DNA from: Streptococcus sp. HMSC074B11
GTDB taxonomy: Bacteria; Bacillota; Bacilli; Lactobacillales; Streptococcaceae
Assembly: GCF_001808705.1 (NCBI RefSeq)
Contig: NZ_KV794270.1
Location: 77,019-141,018, forward strand
Direction of reading: 5' to 3'
Length of the DNA: 64,000 nucleotides
Under the pieces are notes generated by a model. The model saw nothing but the letters and a program-made list of their open reading frames with translations. It had not been told where the DNA came from and ran no database searches. Below are positions 45,376 through 57,331 of this stretch, piece after piece; within the stretch, counting starts at the first letter, position 1; each line of letters opens with the position of its first letter. Both the position numbers and the translations under genes were made by a program.

Positions 45376-46267
45376 ATTGTTCATTTCTAAGTTTTTCCAA
45401 GGTTTGCTTGAATATTTCTGGAATATCTGAAGTAAATTCCATAGTTTCACCAGTTCTTGGATGGGTAAAACCAAGCGTCTTGGCATGGAGAAATTGCCCA
45501 TGTCCCTTTAGGGTTTTACGAGGTCCATAAACCTCATCACCAGCGACAGGATGACCGATATAAGCCATGTGAACACGGATCTGGTGAGTACGTCCTGTTT
45601 CCAGCTGCAATTCCAGCAAAGTATAATCACCAAAGCGTTCCAAGACTTGGAAACGTGTCACTGCTGGTTTTCCTTTAGCAGTCACAGCTTGTTTCTTGCG
45701 GTCTTTTTCGCTACGACCAATCGGCGCCTCAATGACACCTCTGTCATTTGGAAGATTCCCATGAACGATGGCCCAATATTTTCGAAGAGATTTTTTGTCT
45801 TTCAATTCTTGAGCAAGTACTAAATGCGATTCATCATTTTTAGCAATCATGAGAAGCCCAGATGTGTCCTTATCGATACGATGGACAATCCCTGGACGCA
45901 GCACACCATTAATTCCTGATAAGTCCTTAATATGATACATAAGGGCATTCACCAAGGTACCACTGGTATGACCAGCACTTGGATGAACGACCATTCCTTG
46001 AGGTTTATTAACTACTGCTACATCCTCATCTTGGTAAATAATTTCTAAAGGAATATCCTCTGCTACATACTCCAAAACCTCTGGTTCGGGAATTTGATAA
46101 GTGATCATATCTCCTTCTTGGACCGTATACTTGGCTTTCTTGACCTGGCCGTTGACCAAGACTTGACCAGACTTGATTTGTTCATTGGCGAGACTACGAG
46201 ACAATTCTGTCAATTCTGACAAAGCCTTATCTAGGCGTATCCCACCCGTTTCAATTTTAATTTCCAT
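45374..46267 (-). CDS. rluD: RluD-family 23S rRNA pseudouridine synthase
   Basis: A 297-residue pseudouridine synthase: N-terminal S4 RNA-binding domain (about 12-60), then the catalytic RluA/RluD fold with [17 protein letters not shown] near 132-148 (catalytic Asp in RIDKDTSG). The [20 protein letters not shown] stretch is the second signature. Exact uridine target inferred from the family (23S rRNA). It overlaps lspA by 11 bases. Confidence 0.88.
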   Translation of the reverse strand: MEIKIETGGIRLDKALSELTELSRSLANEQIKSGQVLVNGQVKKAKYTVQEGDMITYQIPEPEVLEYVAEDIPLEIIYQDEDVAVVNKPQGMVVHPSAGHTSGTLVNALMYHIKDLSGINGVLRPGIVHRIDKDTSGLLMIAKNDESHLVLAQELKDKKSLRKYWAIVHGNLPNDRGVIEAPIGRSEKDRKKQAVTAKGKPAVTRFQVLERFGDYTLLELQLETGRTHQIRVHMAYIGHPVAGDEVYGPRKTLKGHGQFLHAKTLGFTHPRTGETMEFTSDIPEIFKQTLEKLRNEQ

Positions 46268-46718
46268 TCATTTCCTCTTTTAGCATTGCAAGCAATAACA
46301 CAACGACCCCTACTGTCAGATAACTATCAGCCACATTGAAAATCGCAAAATTGATAAAATCTAAGTGAAACATATCAACGACAAATCCTTGGCTAATGCG
46401 ATCAATGAAGTTTCCCAGACCACCTGCAATAATCAGAACCAATCCAAAGACTGTCCAGACGGAATCTTCTATATGCTTGTGCAAATACCAGATAGCCCCT
46501 GCCATAACTACTAGAGTAATCACCGCAAAAAACCACTGTTGATCTTGAAGCATAGAAAAAGCTGCACCCCTATTTTGCAGATAGGTTAAACTAACTAGAT
46601 TTGGGATCCATGATTTAACTTCACCTAGAGCAATATTCTGAACGACATAAGCCTTTACCAATTGATCCAATACAATCAAGGCAGCTATAATTCCTGCTAC
46701 TATTCCTCTTTTTTTCAT
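46257..46718 (-). CDS. lspA: Lipoprotein signal peptidase II
   Basis: LspA cleaves signal peptides of diacylglyceryl-modified prolipoproteins. It has four membrane helices in 153 residues. Catalytic aspartates are D115 ([10 protein letters not shown]) and D131 (FNVADSYL), and GGLGNFIDR near 99-107 is conserved. It lies between cpsY and rluD, overlapping both by a few bases, as in pneumococcus. Confidence 0.95.
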   Translation of the reverse strand: MKKRGIVAGIIAALIVLDQLVKAYVVQNIALGEVKSWIPNLVSLTYLQNRGAAFSMLQDQQWFFAVITLVVMAGAIWYLHKHIEDSVWTVFGLVLIIAGGLGNFIDRISQGFVVDMFHLDFINFAIFNVADSYLTVGVVVLLLAMLKEEMNGN

Positions 46719-47623
46719 GCTTTCCTCTTCTGATCAAAATACTCTTGCATGACCTCTACAAATAAAGTCCCTGCTTGACTCAAGTCTACTTCTTCACGTT
46801 TAACATAAACCATGCGATTATTGAGATTATCATTTAGTGGAATAACGGTGATTCCGTTAACGCTATCGCTATCTAAGAATCCAGAACCAGTCGCATAAGC
46901 ATTAGTTCTTTCAAGAATTCCATTTAAAGTAGCACGGTCTGTTACGTTAAACATCTGAGAGCTGGCACTTGTATCCACAAAGTTTTCTGAGTAATAGAGA
47001 TATTCATCCTTTTCTTGCGTGAATCGAACTGTTGGTAAATCTGCCAAATCCTCCATAACCAACTCTTTTTTCTTGGCTAAGGGGTGTCCTTCACGAAGAT
47101 AGATATGCGTTTGGAAAGGAATCAACTCAATCACTTCAAGGCCTAACTTTTCAACCCGTTGCATGATACCCTTTTGGTTTTGATTGTTGAGGTAAATAAT
47201 CCCAATCTCACTATGACCTTGGGCTACTTCATCCAAAATCTGAACAGTTGTAGATTCAAAAATACGGAAATTTTTATATTCAGGATATTGTTGTGAAAAT
47301 GCTGTAATGGTTGGTGGCAAGAAATCATAGTGCTGGCTGGCTATTGAAAACTCATCCTTCTCCTCTTCAGGATTAGCATACTGATTTTGAAATACATCAA
47401 ACCCTTTTACTAACTCTTGGGCCTTTTCATAAAATTCCATCCCACGGCGAGTAAGAAAGGTACCCGAACTAGTTCTGCGGAAAATCTTGAATCCTAGCTC
47501 TTTCTCCAGATCTCTTACAGAAATAGATAGACTGGGTTGGCTAACGTACATTTTCTCAGCCGCTTCACGAAAAGTACCACTATTTGCAATAGCAACAACG
47601 TAGCGTAATTGTTGAATATTCAT
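46715..47623 (-). CDS. cpsY: LysR-family regulator CpsY/MtaR
   Basis: A 302-residue LysR regulator with an N-terminal winged helix ([25 protein letters not shown] in part; recognition helix at [18 protein letters not shown]) and a C-terminal ligand-binding domain. The streptococcal CpsY/MtaR group controls methionine uptake and capsule- or neutrophil-survival-linked genes. The ATG at 47623 follows AAGGAG spaced 6 bases, so the upstream extension to 47680 is not used. Confidence 0.87.
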   Translation of the reverse strand: MNIQQLRYVVAIANSGTFREAAEKMYVSQPSLSISVRDLEKELGFKIFRRTSSGTFLTRRGMEFYEKAQELVKGFDVFQNQYANPEEEKDEFSIASQHYDFLPPTITAFSQQYPEYKNFRIFESTTVQILDEVAQGHSEIGIIYLNNQNQKGIMQRVEKLGLEVIELIPFQTHIYLREGHPLAKKKELVMEDLADLPTVRFTQEKDEYLYYSENFVDTSASSQMFNVTDRATLNGILERTNAYATGSGFLDSDSVNGITVIPLNDNLNNRMVYVKREEVDLSQAGTLFVEVMQEYFDQKRKA

Positions 47624-47720
47624 GATTTCTCCTTCTTTTTCTATCTTATCATTATACCATAAATAAAGCCTATCCAACAAAGGAAAATCATGAGACAGTT
47701 ACTTCTAAAAAAAGGCAAAC

Positions 47721-47770
47721 AAAAAAACACCTTTAAAGCTAGACCCAAAATCCAACTAAAAAGGGGTGTT
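47721..47770 (-). terminator. Terminator after sodA
   Basis: Arms aacacc (47726-47731) and ggtgtt (47765-47770) extended by A/T pairs, with a long T run on the minus strand. Confidence 0.75.
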
Positions 47771-47781
47771 ATCAAATGCGA

Positions 47782-48387
47782 TTATTTAGCTGCTGCGTAA
47801 AGCTCGTCTACTTTATTCCAGTTAATCACTGAGAAGAAAGCTTTGATGTAGTCAGGACGAACGTTGCGGTATTTCACGTAGTAGGCATGTTCCCAAACGT
47901 CCAAGCCCAAGATTGGTTTTTTACCTTCTGAGATTGGTGTGTCTTGGTTCGCTGTTGAAGTCACTTCAAGCTTACCTTCTTTGTTAACAACCAACCATGC
48001 CCATCCAGAACCGAAACGAGTTGTTGCTGCTGCAGTGAAAGCTACTTGGAATTCTTCGAATGAACCAAAAGCTTCATCGATTGCTGCTGCAAGTTCTGCT
48101 GAAGGAGCTGTTTTTTCAGGGGTCATCAATTCCCAGAAAAGAGCATGGTTCAAGTGGCCACCACCATTATTGATAAGAGCTTGACGAATATCTGCAGGGA
48201 TAGATTCAACATCTGCAAGCAAAGCTTCAAGGTCTTCACCGATTTCAGGGTGTTTTTCAAGAGCTGCATTTGCGTTATTTACATATGCTTGGTGATGTTT
48301 GTCATGGTGTAAATGCATTGTTTCAGCATCAATATATGGTTCCAAGGCGTCGTAAGCGTATGGAAGATCTGGTAAGATAATAGCCAT
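47782..48387 (-). CDS. sodA: Superoxide dismutase [Mn]
   Basis: SodA converts superoxide to H2O2 and O2. Metal ligands are H27 (MHLHHDKHH), the His in LNHALFW near 82, and D/H in [11 protein letters not shown] near 163-167. [11 protein letters not shown] and the DQDTP-like QDTPISEG stretch favour manganese or cambialistic type. The length of 201 is standard. With nox it forms the oxygen-handling outfit of this window. Confidence 0.96.
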   Translation of the reverse strand: MAIILPDLPYAYDALEPYIDAETMHLHHDKHHQAYVNNANAALEKHPEIGEDLEALLADVESIPADIRQALINNGGGHLNHALFWELMTPEKTAPSAELAAAIDEAFGSFEEFQVAFTAAATTRFGSGWAWLVVNKEGKLEVTSTANQDTPISEGKKPILGLDVWEHAYYVKYRNVRPDYIKAFFSVINWNKVDELYAAAK

Positions 48388-48456
48388 CTGTAATACCTCT
48401 TTTTCTTTCTATATAAAAATGATAACGCAAACAACCTTTTTTTTCAAGTTATTTGC

Positions 48457-49494
48457 TCAATTTGACTGGCTCGCAATCTGCAATAAAGCTTTCTCAAACA
48501 AGTACCCTTTTTCGTAAACACCAGTCTTAATTTGATAATCTGCCTGGATGAGATAACGAATAGAATCTTGTAGGAAATTCATAGACAATCCTCGCGTGTC
48601 ACGAAGAGCAAATTTGATTTGATAGGGATTCGGATTGCGACCAAGATAATGACCCAAACTGCTAACCATCTGTGATTCTGTCTGACCAGACTCTTGCAAT
48701 ATTTTTACCTGTGTATAGAGTCTAAACTGCCCCAGCATAATGGCAATCAGTTTAATCTCGTCTTCACCCTGTAAGGTCAAATCTTTAACTAAATCTCGTG
48801 CTTGATCAATTTTCTTAGTTAATATTAATTGGGTCAAATCAAAAATATTATCCTGCAAAGTCTTTGGAATGGCTTCAACAATATCTTCTTCTGTTATCAG
48901 ACCACTATCCTTATAAGACAGTAAGAAGAGCAGATTTTTCTGAATTTCACTGAATTGAAAACTAGATTTGATAAGCAACTGTTCAAAGGAATTTCCACCA
49001 AAAGTAAGTCCTTGTTCCTGAGCCCACTTTTGAAAATAGGCACGAATCTCCTGCTCTTTTGGCTCAAGAGCCTCAAATACTGTCGCATCCCGCTTAAGTA
49101 ATTTGACCAAACGTCGCTTGCTATCTAACTTGCCTTCAGCAAAGATTACTAATTTACTTGAGGGTACAGGATTTTCCAGATAGTCTTCAAAGGCCTTGAG
49201 CTCATCATCAGTTAGATAGCGTTTTTTAGCAGTTGTAATATCCACAAAGTGATCTAGGATCACAATTTTTTCATCCGCAAAGAAAGGAAGACTGACCAGC
49301 TCAAGTTCCAAGCTATTGTAGTCTACTTCTTTCATGTCAAAATAAGCAAAATTCAAATCTGCAGGATCGTATCCGATTTGCTTTAGAACCTGAGTTTTCA
49401 TGATGTCGTACTGTCCTTGATCAGCCCCTGTAAACAGGGTCAAACTAGGAAGGTTCGCTAAGGATAGCTTTCGACTTTCTTCTATGGCTAGCAT
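48457..49494 (-). CDS. holA: DNA polymerase III delta subunit
   Basis: HolA opens the beta sliding clamp in the clamp-loader complex. The 345-residue product has the AAA+-like delta fold without a working Walker A, with LTLFTGADQGQYDIMK near 17-32 and SSKLVIFAEGKLDSKRRLVK near 115-135 as family landmarks. Its length is typical. It lies between pyrDA and sodA on the same strand. Confidence 0.93.
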   Translation of the reverse strand: MLAIEESRKLSLANLPSLTLFTGADQGQYDIMKTQVLKQIGYDPADLNFAYFDMKEVDYNSLELELVSLPFFADEKIVILDHFVDITTAKKRYLTDDELKAFEDYLENPVPSSKLVIFAEGKLDSKRRLVKLLKRDATVFEALEPKEQEIRAYFQKWAQEQGLTFGGNSFEQLLIKSSFQFSEIQKNLLFLLSYKDSGLITEEDIVEAIPKTLQDNIFDLTQLILTKKIDQARDLVKDLTLQGEDEIKLIAIMLGQFRLYTQVKILQESGQTESQMVSSLGHYLGRNPNPYQIKFALRDTRGLSMNFLQDSIRYLIQADYQIKTGVYEKGYLFEKALLQIASQSN

Positions 49495-49526
49495 TTATTC
49501 TCCTTTCTTTTTAATTTAGCTTCTGT

Positions 49527-50462
49527 TTAATCAATATAATTCAATTTTCCGCGGAAATCCTCTAGGCTTTGGTATCCTTTTTCCGACATAATTTCTTTGA
49601 GTTCCCTTGTAATACGCTCAAAAGCACCTACACCTTCTTTATGAAGAGTAGTACCTACTTGTACCATGCTAGCACCACATAGGATATGTTCAAAGGCATC
49701 ACGACCCGTTAATACTCCACCAGTTCCGATGATTTGAATTTGAGGATTTAAGCGTTGATAAAAGGCATGGACGTTGGCAAGGGCAGTTGGTTTAATGTAT
49801 TCTCCACCAATTCCACCAAAGCCGTTCTTAGGACGAATCACGACAGACTCGTCTTCTATATAAAGACCATTTCCAATAGAGTTGACACAGTTGACGAATT
49901 TGAGTGGGTATTTGTTAAAAATAGCTGCCGCTTGATCAAAATGTACAATATCAAAATAAGGTGGAAGCTTAATTCCAAGAGGTTTTGTAAAGTAGGCAAA
50001 AACTTCTGACAAGATACTGTCTGTTGTTTCAAAATCATAGGCAATCTGAGGTTTACCAGGTACATTTGGACATGAGAGATTGAGCTCAGTCAACCCACGA
50101 AAATCACTCTCTTGAACCTTTTTCAAGATGGTGTGAGTTTCCTCTGGAGACATTCCAACTAAAGAGAGAAAGAAGGTACGGTTTGATTCCTTGTCTTGCA
50201 ATTCCAATAGATAGTTTAAGTAGTAATCTAAACCATTATTTGGTAGACCCATAGAGTTGATAGAACCGAGTGGAACATCTTGATAACGTGGTTCAGGATT
50301 CCCCTGACGAAATTCCAAGGTTGCTGTTTTAGTGACAAAGGTTCCTGCTGCTGAGTTTTTAACACCTTCCAACTCCTCAACTGTCATACAAGCAACTCCT
50401 GCCGCATTCATCAAGCAATTGTCAAACTCAAAACCAGCAATCTGTGTTTTAGTTGATACCAT
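49527..50462 (-). CDS. pyrDA: Dihydroorotate dehydrogenase A (fumarate-type)
   Basis: Class 1A DHODH oxidises dihydroorotate to orotate with fumarate as acceptor, in the cytosol. The catalytic cysteine is C131 in [12 protein letters not shown], and FMN contacts include NCVNSIGNG and [16 protein letters not shown]. The length of 311 and lack of a PyrK-binding region fit class 1A, as in Lactococcus and some streptococci. A class 1B pair may exist elsewhere. Confidence 0.93.
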   Translation of the reverse strand: MVSTKTQIAGFEFDNCLMNAAGVACMTVEELEGVKNSAAGTFVTKTATLEFRQGNPEPRYQDVPLGSINSMGLPNNGLDYYLNYLLELQDKESNRTFFLSLVGMSPEETHTILKKVQESDFRGLTELNLSCPNVPGKPQIAYDFETTDSILSEVFAYFTKPLGIKLPPYFDIVHFDQAAAIFNKYPLKFVNCVNSIGNGLYIEDESVVIRPKNGFGGIGGEYIKPTALANVHAFYQRLNPQIQIIGTGGVLTGRDAFEHILCGASMVQVGTTLHKEGVGAFERITRELKEIMSEKGYQSLEDFRGKLNYID

Positions 50463-50595
50463 GATTCTGTTCCTCCAGATTCCTTTTTATGTCTATTATT
50501 ATACCATACTTTGACTTTTGCTCTTCAATAAAACCATTTCCATAGAAAAGGTTCGTTTTTTAGCATGTTCTGAATCAGTCATTTTAAATTGAAAG

Positions 50596-52038
<1,443 letters not shown>

Positions 52039-52052
52039 GATAAAATATGCTG

Positions 52053-52085
52053 AATCCTCAATCACTCTGATTGGGGATTTTTATT
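52053..52085 (+). terminator. Terminator after gdhA
   Basis: Arms aatcctcaatca (52053-52064) and tgattggggatt (52068-52079) with one G-T pair, then T residues. Confidence 0.85.
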
Positions 52086-52091
52086 TTGGTT

Positions 52092-52123
52092 TTAAAAAAG
52101 CTCACTAAATTTTTTAGTGAACT
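52092..52123 (-). terminator. Terminator after the TetR gene
   Basis: Arms agctcactaaa (52099-52109) and tttagtgaact (52113-52123); on the minus strand the hairpin runs into six T residues, just beyond the tetR-type stop. Confidence 0.8.
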
Positions 52124-52135
52124 TAAAATTAATAG

Positions 52136-52780
52136 TTATTTTACGATAACTAAGGCAAAAGAAAGACATTCTACAATTTCATTTGTTACTTTATCAATGT
52201 TTATATCTTCTTTGTCATTTATAATCATAGGAACAATATAAGAAAGACTTAAAGCTAAAATATAGCGAACGATCCTTTCATTTGACCAATCTCGAATAAC
52301 ACCATTTTTTTTAAACTGATTCAAAACTGGTGTAATTGGATTAATGATAGAATGAACAATAATATTTCCTAACTCTTCAGAAATAGATTTATCAATCAGT
52401 GAACGACTCAAAAGAATTTTAACTTGCATTTTATTGTTATGAATAAAGACTAACCTATCCTGAACGATGCTTCTTAGAAAAAGTGAAAAGGTTTCTTGCC
52501 CTATTGTAAATCTCTTATCTGAAAAATCAGCAATGGCCTCTGGAATGACTTGTTCAAGAAATCTAGATAAAATAGCATCTAGGATACCTTCCTTGGTTTT
52601 AAAATAACTAAAAACGGTTCCTTCTGAGACGCCAGCATGTTCAGCAATAAGATTAGATGTTGTATTTTCAAAACCAATCTCGGAAAATAATTTTAAACTG
52701 GATATTAATACTTGACGTTGTTTTAAACTTAATTCACTGCTTTTTAATGTCTCAGCAAACTTATATTCTATACTTTCCAT
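52136..52780 (-). CDS. TetR-family repressor
   Basis: A 214-residue regulator with an N-terminal helix-turn-helix (FSEIGFENTTSNLIAEHAGVSEGTVFSYF in part, about 32-60) typical of TetR. The variable C-terminal domain probably binds a small hydrophobic ligand. It lies 15 bases after the oxidoreductase gene and has a matching operator in front of that gene, which suggests autoregulation. Confidence 0.9.
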   Translation of the reverse strand: MESIEYKFAETLKSSELSLKQRQVLISSLKLFSEIGFENTTSNLIAEHAGVSEGTVFSYFKTKEGILDAILSRFLEQVIPEAIADFSDKRFTIGQETFSLFLRSIVQDRLVFIHNNKMQVKILLSRSLIDKSISEELGNIIVHSIINPITPVLNQFKKNGVIRDWSNERIVRYILALSLSYIVPMIINDKEDINIDKVTNEIVECLSFALVIVK

Positions 52781-52795
52781 TCCTGCCCCCTCTAT

Positions 52796-53800
52796 CTACT
52801 CTCTTATTTTAATAATTCTTTTACCACGGGTATGTCCTAATTTTAGACTACGATATGCCTCTCTAACTGACTCCAGAGAAAAACTATACTCTTTCTCAAT
52901 ATTCAGCTGAACTTTTCCATCTGAGACCATCTCCTCTAGAATTTTAAAATCATCATAAGTGGAATGTCTCGGACCTGTGAACTGAGCTCCTCTTATTAAA
53001 ACATATGGTGAAGGTACTAAAGTTCCAATATCAGTTCCGTTCAATCCAAGATGGAAAGCTAATTTAACGTAATCACCACCATAGCAATCCAAGAATTTTG
53101 TAATAGGTTTTGGAGCTACTGATAAAAGAGACTTTTGGACATCCCCTTCATAAGATACTGGTATAGCACCTAATGATTCTAGATATTCTGAATTTTTCTT
53201 GCTCGCAATACCAATAACAGTTGCGCCCTTAGCAACCGCATACTGTACTGCAATGCTACCAATGCCACCTGAAGCTGCTGAAATAACTACAACATCTTTA
53301 GAATTTAAATTAATTCTTCTAAAAGCACCACCGACTGTTAAAGAAGCCACCCCCATAGTAGCAGCATGATACATATCAATATTGTCTGGTTTCAATGCAA
53401 TTTCTGATTCGCTAACACAAATTTCTGTTGCTAACGCACCCCTCTTAGTACCAAGTCCAGGATCACTTATTATTGTTCCAAAAACCTTATCACCTACTGA
53501 AAATCGACTCACTCCATCACCAATTTCTGTGATAACACCAGCAAAATCCCTAGCGATACCTCTTGGAAATAAAGATGATTTTGATTCAAACCAACGACCT
53601 GGTTGTTTTAATTTTGTCAAAAAACTCAAAAAACGAAGTGGCTTCGCCCCCTCGAAAGTTTTGTAATCAATAGGATTTAGACCAACAGCAAATACTTTTA
53701 CTCTAACTTGATTCATTCCTAATGATTCAGATATAATATTTACTAAATCTAGAACTTTTTCATCACCAAAACGATTATACTGTATTGCTTTAATAACCAT
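52796..53800 (-). CDS. Zinc-free MDR-type NAD(P)H oxidoreductase
   Basis: A 334-residue medium-chain dehydrogenase/reductase of the quinone-oxidoreductase kind. GLNPIDYKTFEG (about 36-47), ARDFAGVITEIGDGVSRFSVGD and the Rossmann stretch VVISAASGGIGSIAVQYAVAKGA near 170-192 are typical. No zinc-binding cysteine cluster is visible. It could reduce quinones or reactive carbonyls with NADPH. First gene of a two-gene operon with its TetR repressor. Confidence 0.86.
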   Translation of the reverse strand: MVIKAIQYNRFGDEKVLDLVNIISESLGMNQVRVKVFAVGLNPIDYKTFEGAKPLRFLSFLTKLKQPGRWFESKSSLFPRGIARDFAGVITEIGDGVSRFSVGDKVFGTIISDPGLGTKRGALATEICVSESEIALKPDNIDMYHAATMGVASLTVGGAFRRINLNSKDVVVISAASGGIGSIAVQYAVAKGATVIGIASKKNSEYLESLGAIPVSYEGDVQKSLLSVAPKPITKFLDCYGGDYVKLAFHLGLNGTDIGTLVPSPYVLIRGAQFTGPRHSTYDDFKILEEMVSDGKVQLNIEKEYSFSLESVREAYRSLKLGHTRGKRIIKIRE

Positions 53801-53826
53801 TATCTAATTCTCCTAATCCCTAACAA

Positions 53827-53846
53827 AATTGAGTGAGCACTCAATT
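53827..53846 (-). promoter_or_regulatory. TetR operator palindrome
   Basis: Two perfect 9-bp arms, aattgagtg (53827-53835) and cactcaatt (53838-53846), flank a 2-base centre. The GAGTG...CACTC form is typical of TetR operators. It lies between the promoter and the oxidoreductase start. Confidence 0.82.
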
Positions 53847-53857
53847 AATTTTTATAT

Positions 53858-53886
53858 ATTATACGCTTATTCTTCAAAGAAATCAA
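53858..53886 (-). promoter_or_regulatory. Promoter of the oxidoreductase-tetR operon
   Basis: Minus-strand TTGATT (53881-53886) and a perfect TATAAT (53858-53863) are 17 bases apart; the TetR palindrome begins about 12 bases downstream of the -10 box. Confidence 0.8.
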
Positions 53887-53906
53887 CTGCTCTATGACTT
53901 TAAACA

Positions 53907-53936
53907 AAAAAATCTACCAAAAATGGTAGATTTTTT
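53907..53936. terminator. Terminator after alaS
   Basis: Arms aaaaaatctacca (53907-53919) and tggtagatttttt (53924-53936), with T runs both ways, immediately after the alaS stop. Confidence 0.85.
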
Positions 53937-53937
53937 C

Positions 53938-56556
53938 TTACAATTTGCCTGCTACTGCATCCAACAATTCTTGGATTTTCGCTTGGTTGCTTCCTCCTGC
54001 CATGGCCATGTCTGATTTACCACCACCACGTCCATCTACGATTGGAGCTAATTCTTTGATCACATTACCTGCGTGCACATCTTTTGTCTTGCTGGCTACA
54101 AGGACATTGACCTTGTCACCGATAGCTGCGACAAGAACAAGGACATCAGAGTAGTCTTTTTGTTTCCAGTTATCCGCAAAGGTACGAAGGGCACCTGCGT
54201 CTGATACAGATACTTGGCTGGCAATGTAACGGTGTCCGTTTGCTTCTTGAACATTCTTGAAGACATCACCTGCTGCCGCTGCTGCTGCTTTTTCCTTCAA
54301 TTCTGCATTTTCTTTTTGCAATTGACGGAGTTGCTCTTGAAGTCCTTCCACCTTGTGAGGTACTTCTTTGAGTTGAGGAGCTTTCAAGGTTGCTGCGACT
54401 GCTTTCAGTGCATCTTCTTGGTCACGATAAGCTTCAAAGGCCTCTTTACCAGTCACTGCCAAGATACGACGAGTTCCTGATCCGATCCCTTCTTCTTTGA
54501 CAATCTTGAAGAGACCAATTTCAGAAGTATTGCCAACGTGAGTACCACCACAAAGCTCTACTGAGTAGTCCCCAATAGTGACTACGCGAACTTCCTTACC
54601 GTATTTCTCACCAAAGAGGGCCATAGCTCCCATTTCTTTAGCAGTATCAATATCTGTCTCAACTGTTTCCACTGCGATGGCTTCCCAAATCTTCTCATTG
54701 ACTTGTTGCTCAATAGCGCGTAATTCTTCTGGAGTCACAGCTTGGAAGTGTGTAAAGTCAAAGCGAAGGAATTCTACTTCATTAAGTGAACCTGCTTGAG
54801 TTGCATGATGGCCAAGGATATTATGAAGAGCTGCATGGAGCAAGTGAGTGGCTGTGTGATTCTTCATGACACGATGACGACGATTGCTATCGATGGCCAA
54901 AGTGTATTCTTGGTTCAATGCAAGAGGAGCAAGAACTTCAACGGTGTGCAATGCTTGTCCGTTTGGTGCTTTTTGAACATCCGTCACAGTCGCTACGACA
55001 TTTCCTGCAGCATCCAAGATTTGACCATGGTCTGCAACCTGTCCACCCATTTCAGCGTAGAATGGTGTTTCTGCAAAGATAAGTGAAGCAGTTCCTTCTG
55101 ATACACTTTCTACTTCAGCATTGTCCGCTACGATAGCCACTAACTTAGAAGACAATTGGATAGCATTGTAGTTGAAGACACTTTCAACAGTAATGTTTTG
55201 AAGGGTTTCGTTCTGCATACCCATAGATCCGCCTTTGACAGCAGACGCACGTGCACGTTCTTGTTGTTCCTTCATGGCTGCTTCGAAGCCTTCACGGTCT
55301 ACAGTCATTCCTGCTTCTTCAGCGATTTCTTCTGTCAACTCTACTGGGAATCCGTATGTATCATAGAGTTTAAAGACATCTTGACCAGCAATGACAGATT
55401 GTCCTTTTTCTTTCAAGTCTGTTACGATGCCTTGGGCAAAGTGTTGACCTGAGTGAAGAGTACGAGCAAATGACTCTTCTTCGCTCTTAACAATTTTCTC
55501 AATAAAGTCACGTTTTTCAAGAACTTCTGGGTAGTAGCTTTCCATGATTTTTCCAACAGTTGGAACAAGTTTATAAAGGAAAGGTTCGTTGATACCTAAT
55601 TTTTGACCATGCATAGACGCACGACGGAGCAGACGACGAAGGACATAACCACGACCTTCATTTCCTGGAAGGGCACCATCTCCAATCGCAAATGACAAAG
55701 AACGAATGTGGTCAGCGATGACCTTGAAGCTCATGTTATCGCCATCTTGGTCATAGAGCTTACCAGACAACTTCTCAACTTCACGAATGATCGGCATGAA
55801 GAGGTCTGTTTCAAAGTTTGTCTTAGCCCCTTGGATAACTGCCACCAAACGCTCCAAACCAGCGCCCGTATCAATGTTTTTGTGTGGCAATTCCTTGTAC
55901 TCGCTACGAGGAACAGCTGGGTCAGCGTTAAATTGTGACAAAACGATGTTCCAGATTTCGATATAACGGTCATTTTCGATATCTTCTGCAAGAAGACGAA
56001 GACCGATGTTTTCTGGGTCAAAAGCTTCTCCACGGTCAAAGAAAATTTCTGTATCAGGTCCAGAAGGTCCTGCACCGATTTCCCAGAAGTTATCTTCGAT
56101 TGGGATCAAATGACTTGGATCTACTCCCACTTCAATCCAGCGGTTGTATGAATCTTTGTCATCTGGATAATAAGTCATGTAAAGTTTGTCTTTAGGGAAG
56201 TCAAACCACTCAGGACTTGTTAAAAGCTCATATGCCCATGTAATTGCTTCGTCACGGAAGTAATCCCCGATTGAGAAGTTTCCCAACATTTCAAACATAG
56301 TATGGTGACGAGCAGTCTTCCCTACGTTTTCGATATCGTTTGTACGGATGGCTTTTTGCGCATTGGTAATACGTGGGTTTTCAGGAATGATAGTTCCGTC
56401 AAAGTATTTCTTGAGGGTAGCAACTCCTGAATTGATCCACAAAAGTGTTGGATCGTTTACTGGAACCAAGCTAACAGATGGTTCTACTGAGTGGCCTTTT
56501 GTAGCCCAGAAATCAAGCCACATTTGGCGGACTTGTGCACTAGATAATTGTTTCAT
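53938..56556 (-). CDS. alaS: Alanyl-tRNA synthetase
   Basis: AlaS charges tRNA-Ala and edits mis-charged Ser and Gly. Order: aminoacylation domain (about 1-240), tRNA-recognition region (to about 450), editing domain with [16 protein letters not shown] near 564-579 (HxxxH zinc site) and [13 protein letters not shown] near 664-676, then a coiled coil and C-Ala/DHHA1 domain ending [12 protein letters not shown]. The length of 872 is standard. Controlled by the alanine T-box upstream. Confidence 0.97.
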   Translation of the reverse strand: MKQLSSAQVRQMWLDFWATKGHSVEPSVSLVPVNDPTLLWINSGVATLKKYFDGTIIPENPRITNAQKAIRTNDIENVGKTARHHTMFEMLGNFSIGDYFRDEAITWAYELLTSPEWFDFPKDKLYMTYYPDDKDSYNRWIEVGVDPSHLIPIEDNFWEIGAGPSGPDTEIFFDRGEAFDPENIGLRLLAEDIENDRYIEIWNIVLSQFNADPAVPRSEYKELPHKNIDTGAGLERLVAVIQGAKTNFETDLFMPIIREVEKLSGKLYDQDGDNMSFKVIADHIRSLSFAIGDGALPGNEGRGYVLRRLLRRASMHGQKLGINEPFLYKLVPTVGKIMESYYPEVLEKRDFIEKIVKSEEESFARTLHSGQHFAQGIVTDLKEKGQSVIAGQDVFKLYDTYGFPVELTEEIAEEAGMTVDREGFEAAMKEQQERARASAVKGGSMGMQNETLQNITVESVFNYNAIQLSSKLVAIVADNAEVESVSEGTASLIFAETPFYAEMGGQVADHGQILDAAGNVVATVTDVQKAPNGQALHTVEVLAPLALNQEYTLAIDSNRRHRVMKNHTATHLLHAALHNILGHHATQAGSLNEVEFLRFDFTHFQAVTPEELRAIEQQVNEKIWEAIAVETVETDIDTAKEMGAMALFGEKYGKEVRVVTIGDYSVELCGGTHVGNTSEIGLFKIVKEEGIGSGTRRILAVTGKEAFEAYRDQEDALKAVAATLKAPQLKEVPHKVEGLQEQLRQLQKENAELKEKAAAAAAGDVFKNVQEANGHRYIASQVSVSDAGALRTFADNWKQKDYSDVLVLVAAIGDKVNVLVASKTKDVHAGNVIKELAPIVDGRGGGKSDMAMAGGSNQAKIQELLDAVAGKL

Positions 56557-56572
56557 ATGTATCTCCTTTTTA

Positions 56573-57058
56573 CTAATTTGATTGGCTTTCTAGCATTTCC
56601 ACATAGTCAATAGCGACACAGAGGGAAATGACTAGGTCAGCATAAGATTCGTCATAGACGGTTACGGTGTAGGTAGAGGTTAAATGGAAAAGTTCCTTGG
56701 CAATCTCCGCAATCACTTGATCACGATCGTCCAGCAATTTAAAATTCAAATCCCAGACATTTCCTTCGATACGAAGACCGAGATTGTCAAATTCATACTT
56801 ATCTCTAAAGAACGTCAACTTCTTCCGAATATAAAAATAATCGCCGTTACTGAGTTGAATTTCAAAACGAGGTAGGAAAGTTAAGACTTCCTTACTAATC
56901 TCACTGACCTGTTCACCAGCAACATCATAGATGGTAAAGGTTTTAGGAATCTTAAAAAATGAACCTTCAACCTGATAGGCGACATTGCCCAACTCATCCT
57001 TGATATCAAAACGTTCACCACCTAGGCGAAATTTTTGTTTGACAAGAAATGTTCTCAT
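56573..57058 (-). CDS. LURP-one-related (YxjI-like) protein
   Basis: A 161-residue beta-rich protein of the LURP-one-related family (tubby-like barrel): [19 protein letters not shown], then [15 protein letters not shown], a central [18 protein letters not shown] repeat-like block and a C-terminal helix. Functions in bacteria are unknown; lipid or membrane contact has been suggested for related folds. The ATG at 57058 follows TTGGAGGTG. It lies between the alanine T-box and alaS, 16 bases before alaS, so it is co-induced with alaS. Confidence 0.83.
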   Translation of the reverse strand: MRTFLVKQKFRLGGERFDIKDELGNVAYQVEGSFFKIPKTFTIYDVAGEQVSEISKEVLTFLPRFEIQLSNGDYFYIRKKLTFFRDKYEFDNLGLRIEGNVWDLNFKLLDDRDQVIAEIAKELFHLTSTYTVTVYDESYADLVISLCVAIDYVEMLESQSN

Positions 57059-57084
57059 AAACACCTCCAAAAATAAAAGACAAA

Positions 57085-57251
57085 TCCATATCACGAAGGG
57101 CGAAAAACCGCGGTACCACCTTCATTCAATGAACTTGTCATTCTTTGATTCTTATGCAATTGTTAGATTGAGTAGCATGATTTTCTATCTTAGATGGCTC
57201 GCAGCACCGCCAATTCTCTGAACTAAGATGGAGAGAAAATCAATTCTCAAC
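57085..57251 (-). promoter_or_regulatory. Alanine T-box leader
   Basis: Minus-strand AAGGTGGTACCGCG (57108-57121) is the T-box sequence. Stem I is clear: TTGAG and GATTTTC upstream pair with GAAAATC and CTCAA downstream, leaving ATGCTA as the specifier loop, whose GCT (57174-57176) is an alanine codon. I do not see a terminator with a T run after the T-box, in contrast to the glycine leader. Confidence 0.9.
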
Positions 57252-57257
57252 TTCCCT

Positions 57258-57286
57258 ATTATAACGTTTTTTTAAGCTTGCGTCAA
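57258..57286 (-). promoter_or_regulatory. Promoter of the alaS operon
   Basis: Minus-strand TTGACG (57281-57286) and TATAAT (57258-57263) are 17 bases apart, just before the alanine T-box. Confidence 0.88.
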
Positions 57287-57331
57287 CTGGAAATAATCCT
57301 CATTTAAATAACCAACTCCCTACATCCCTGA

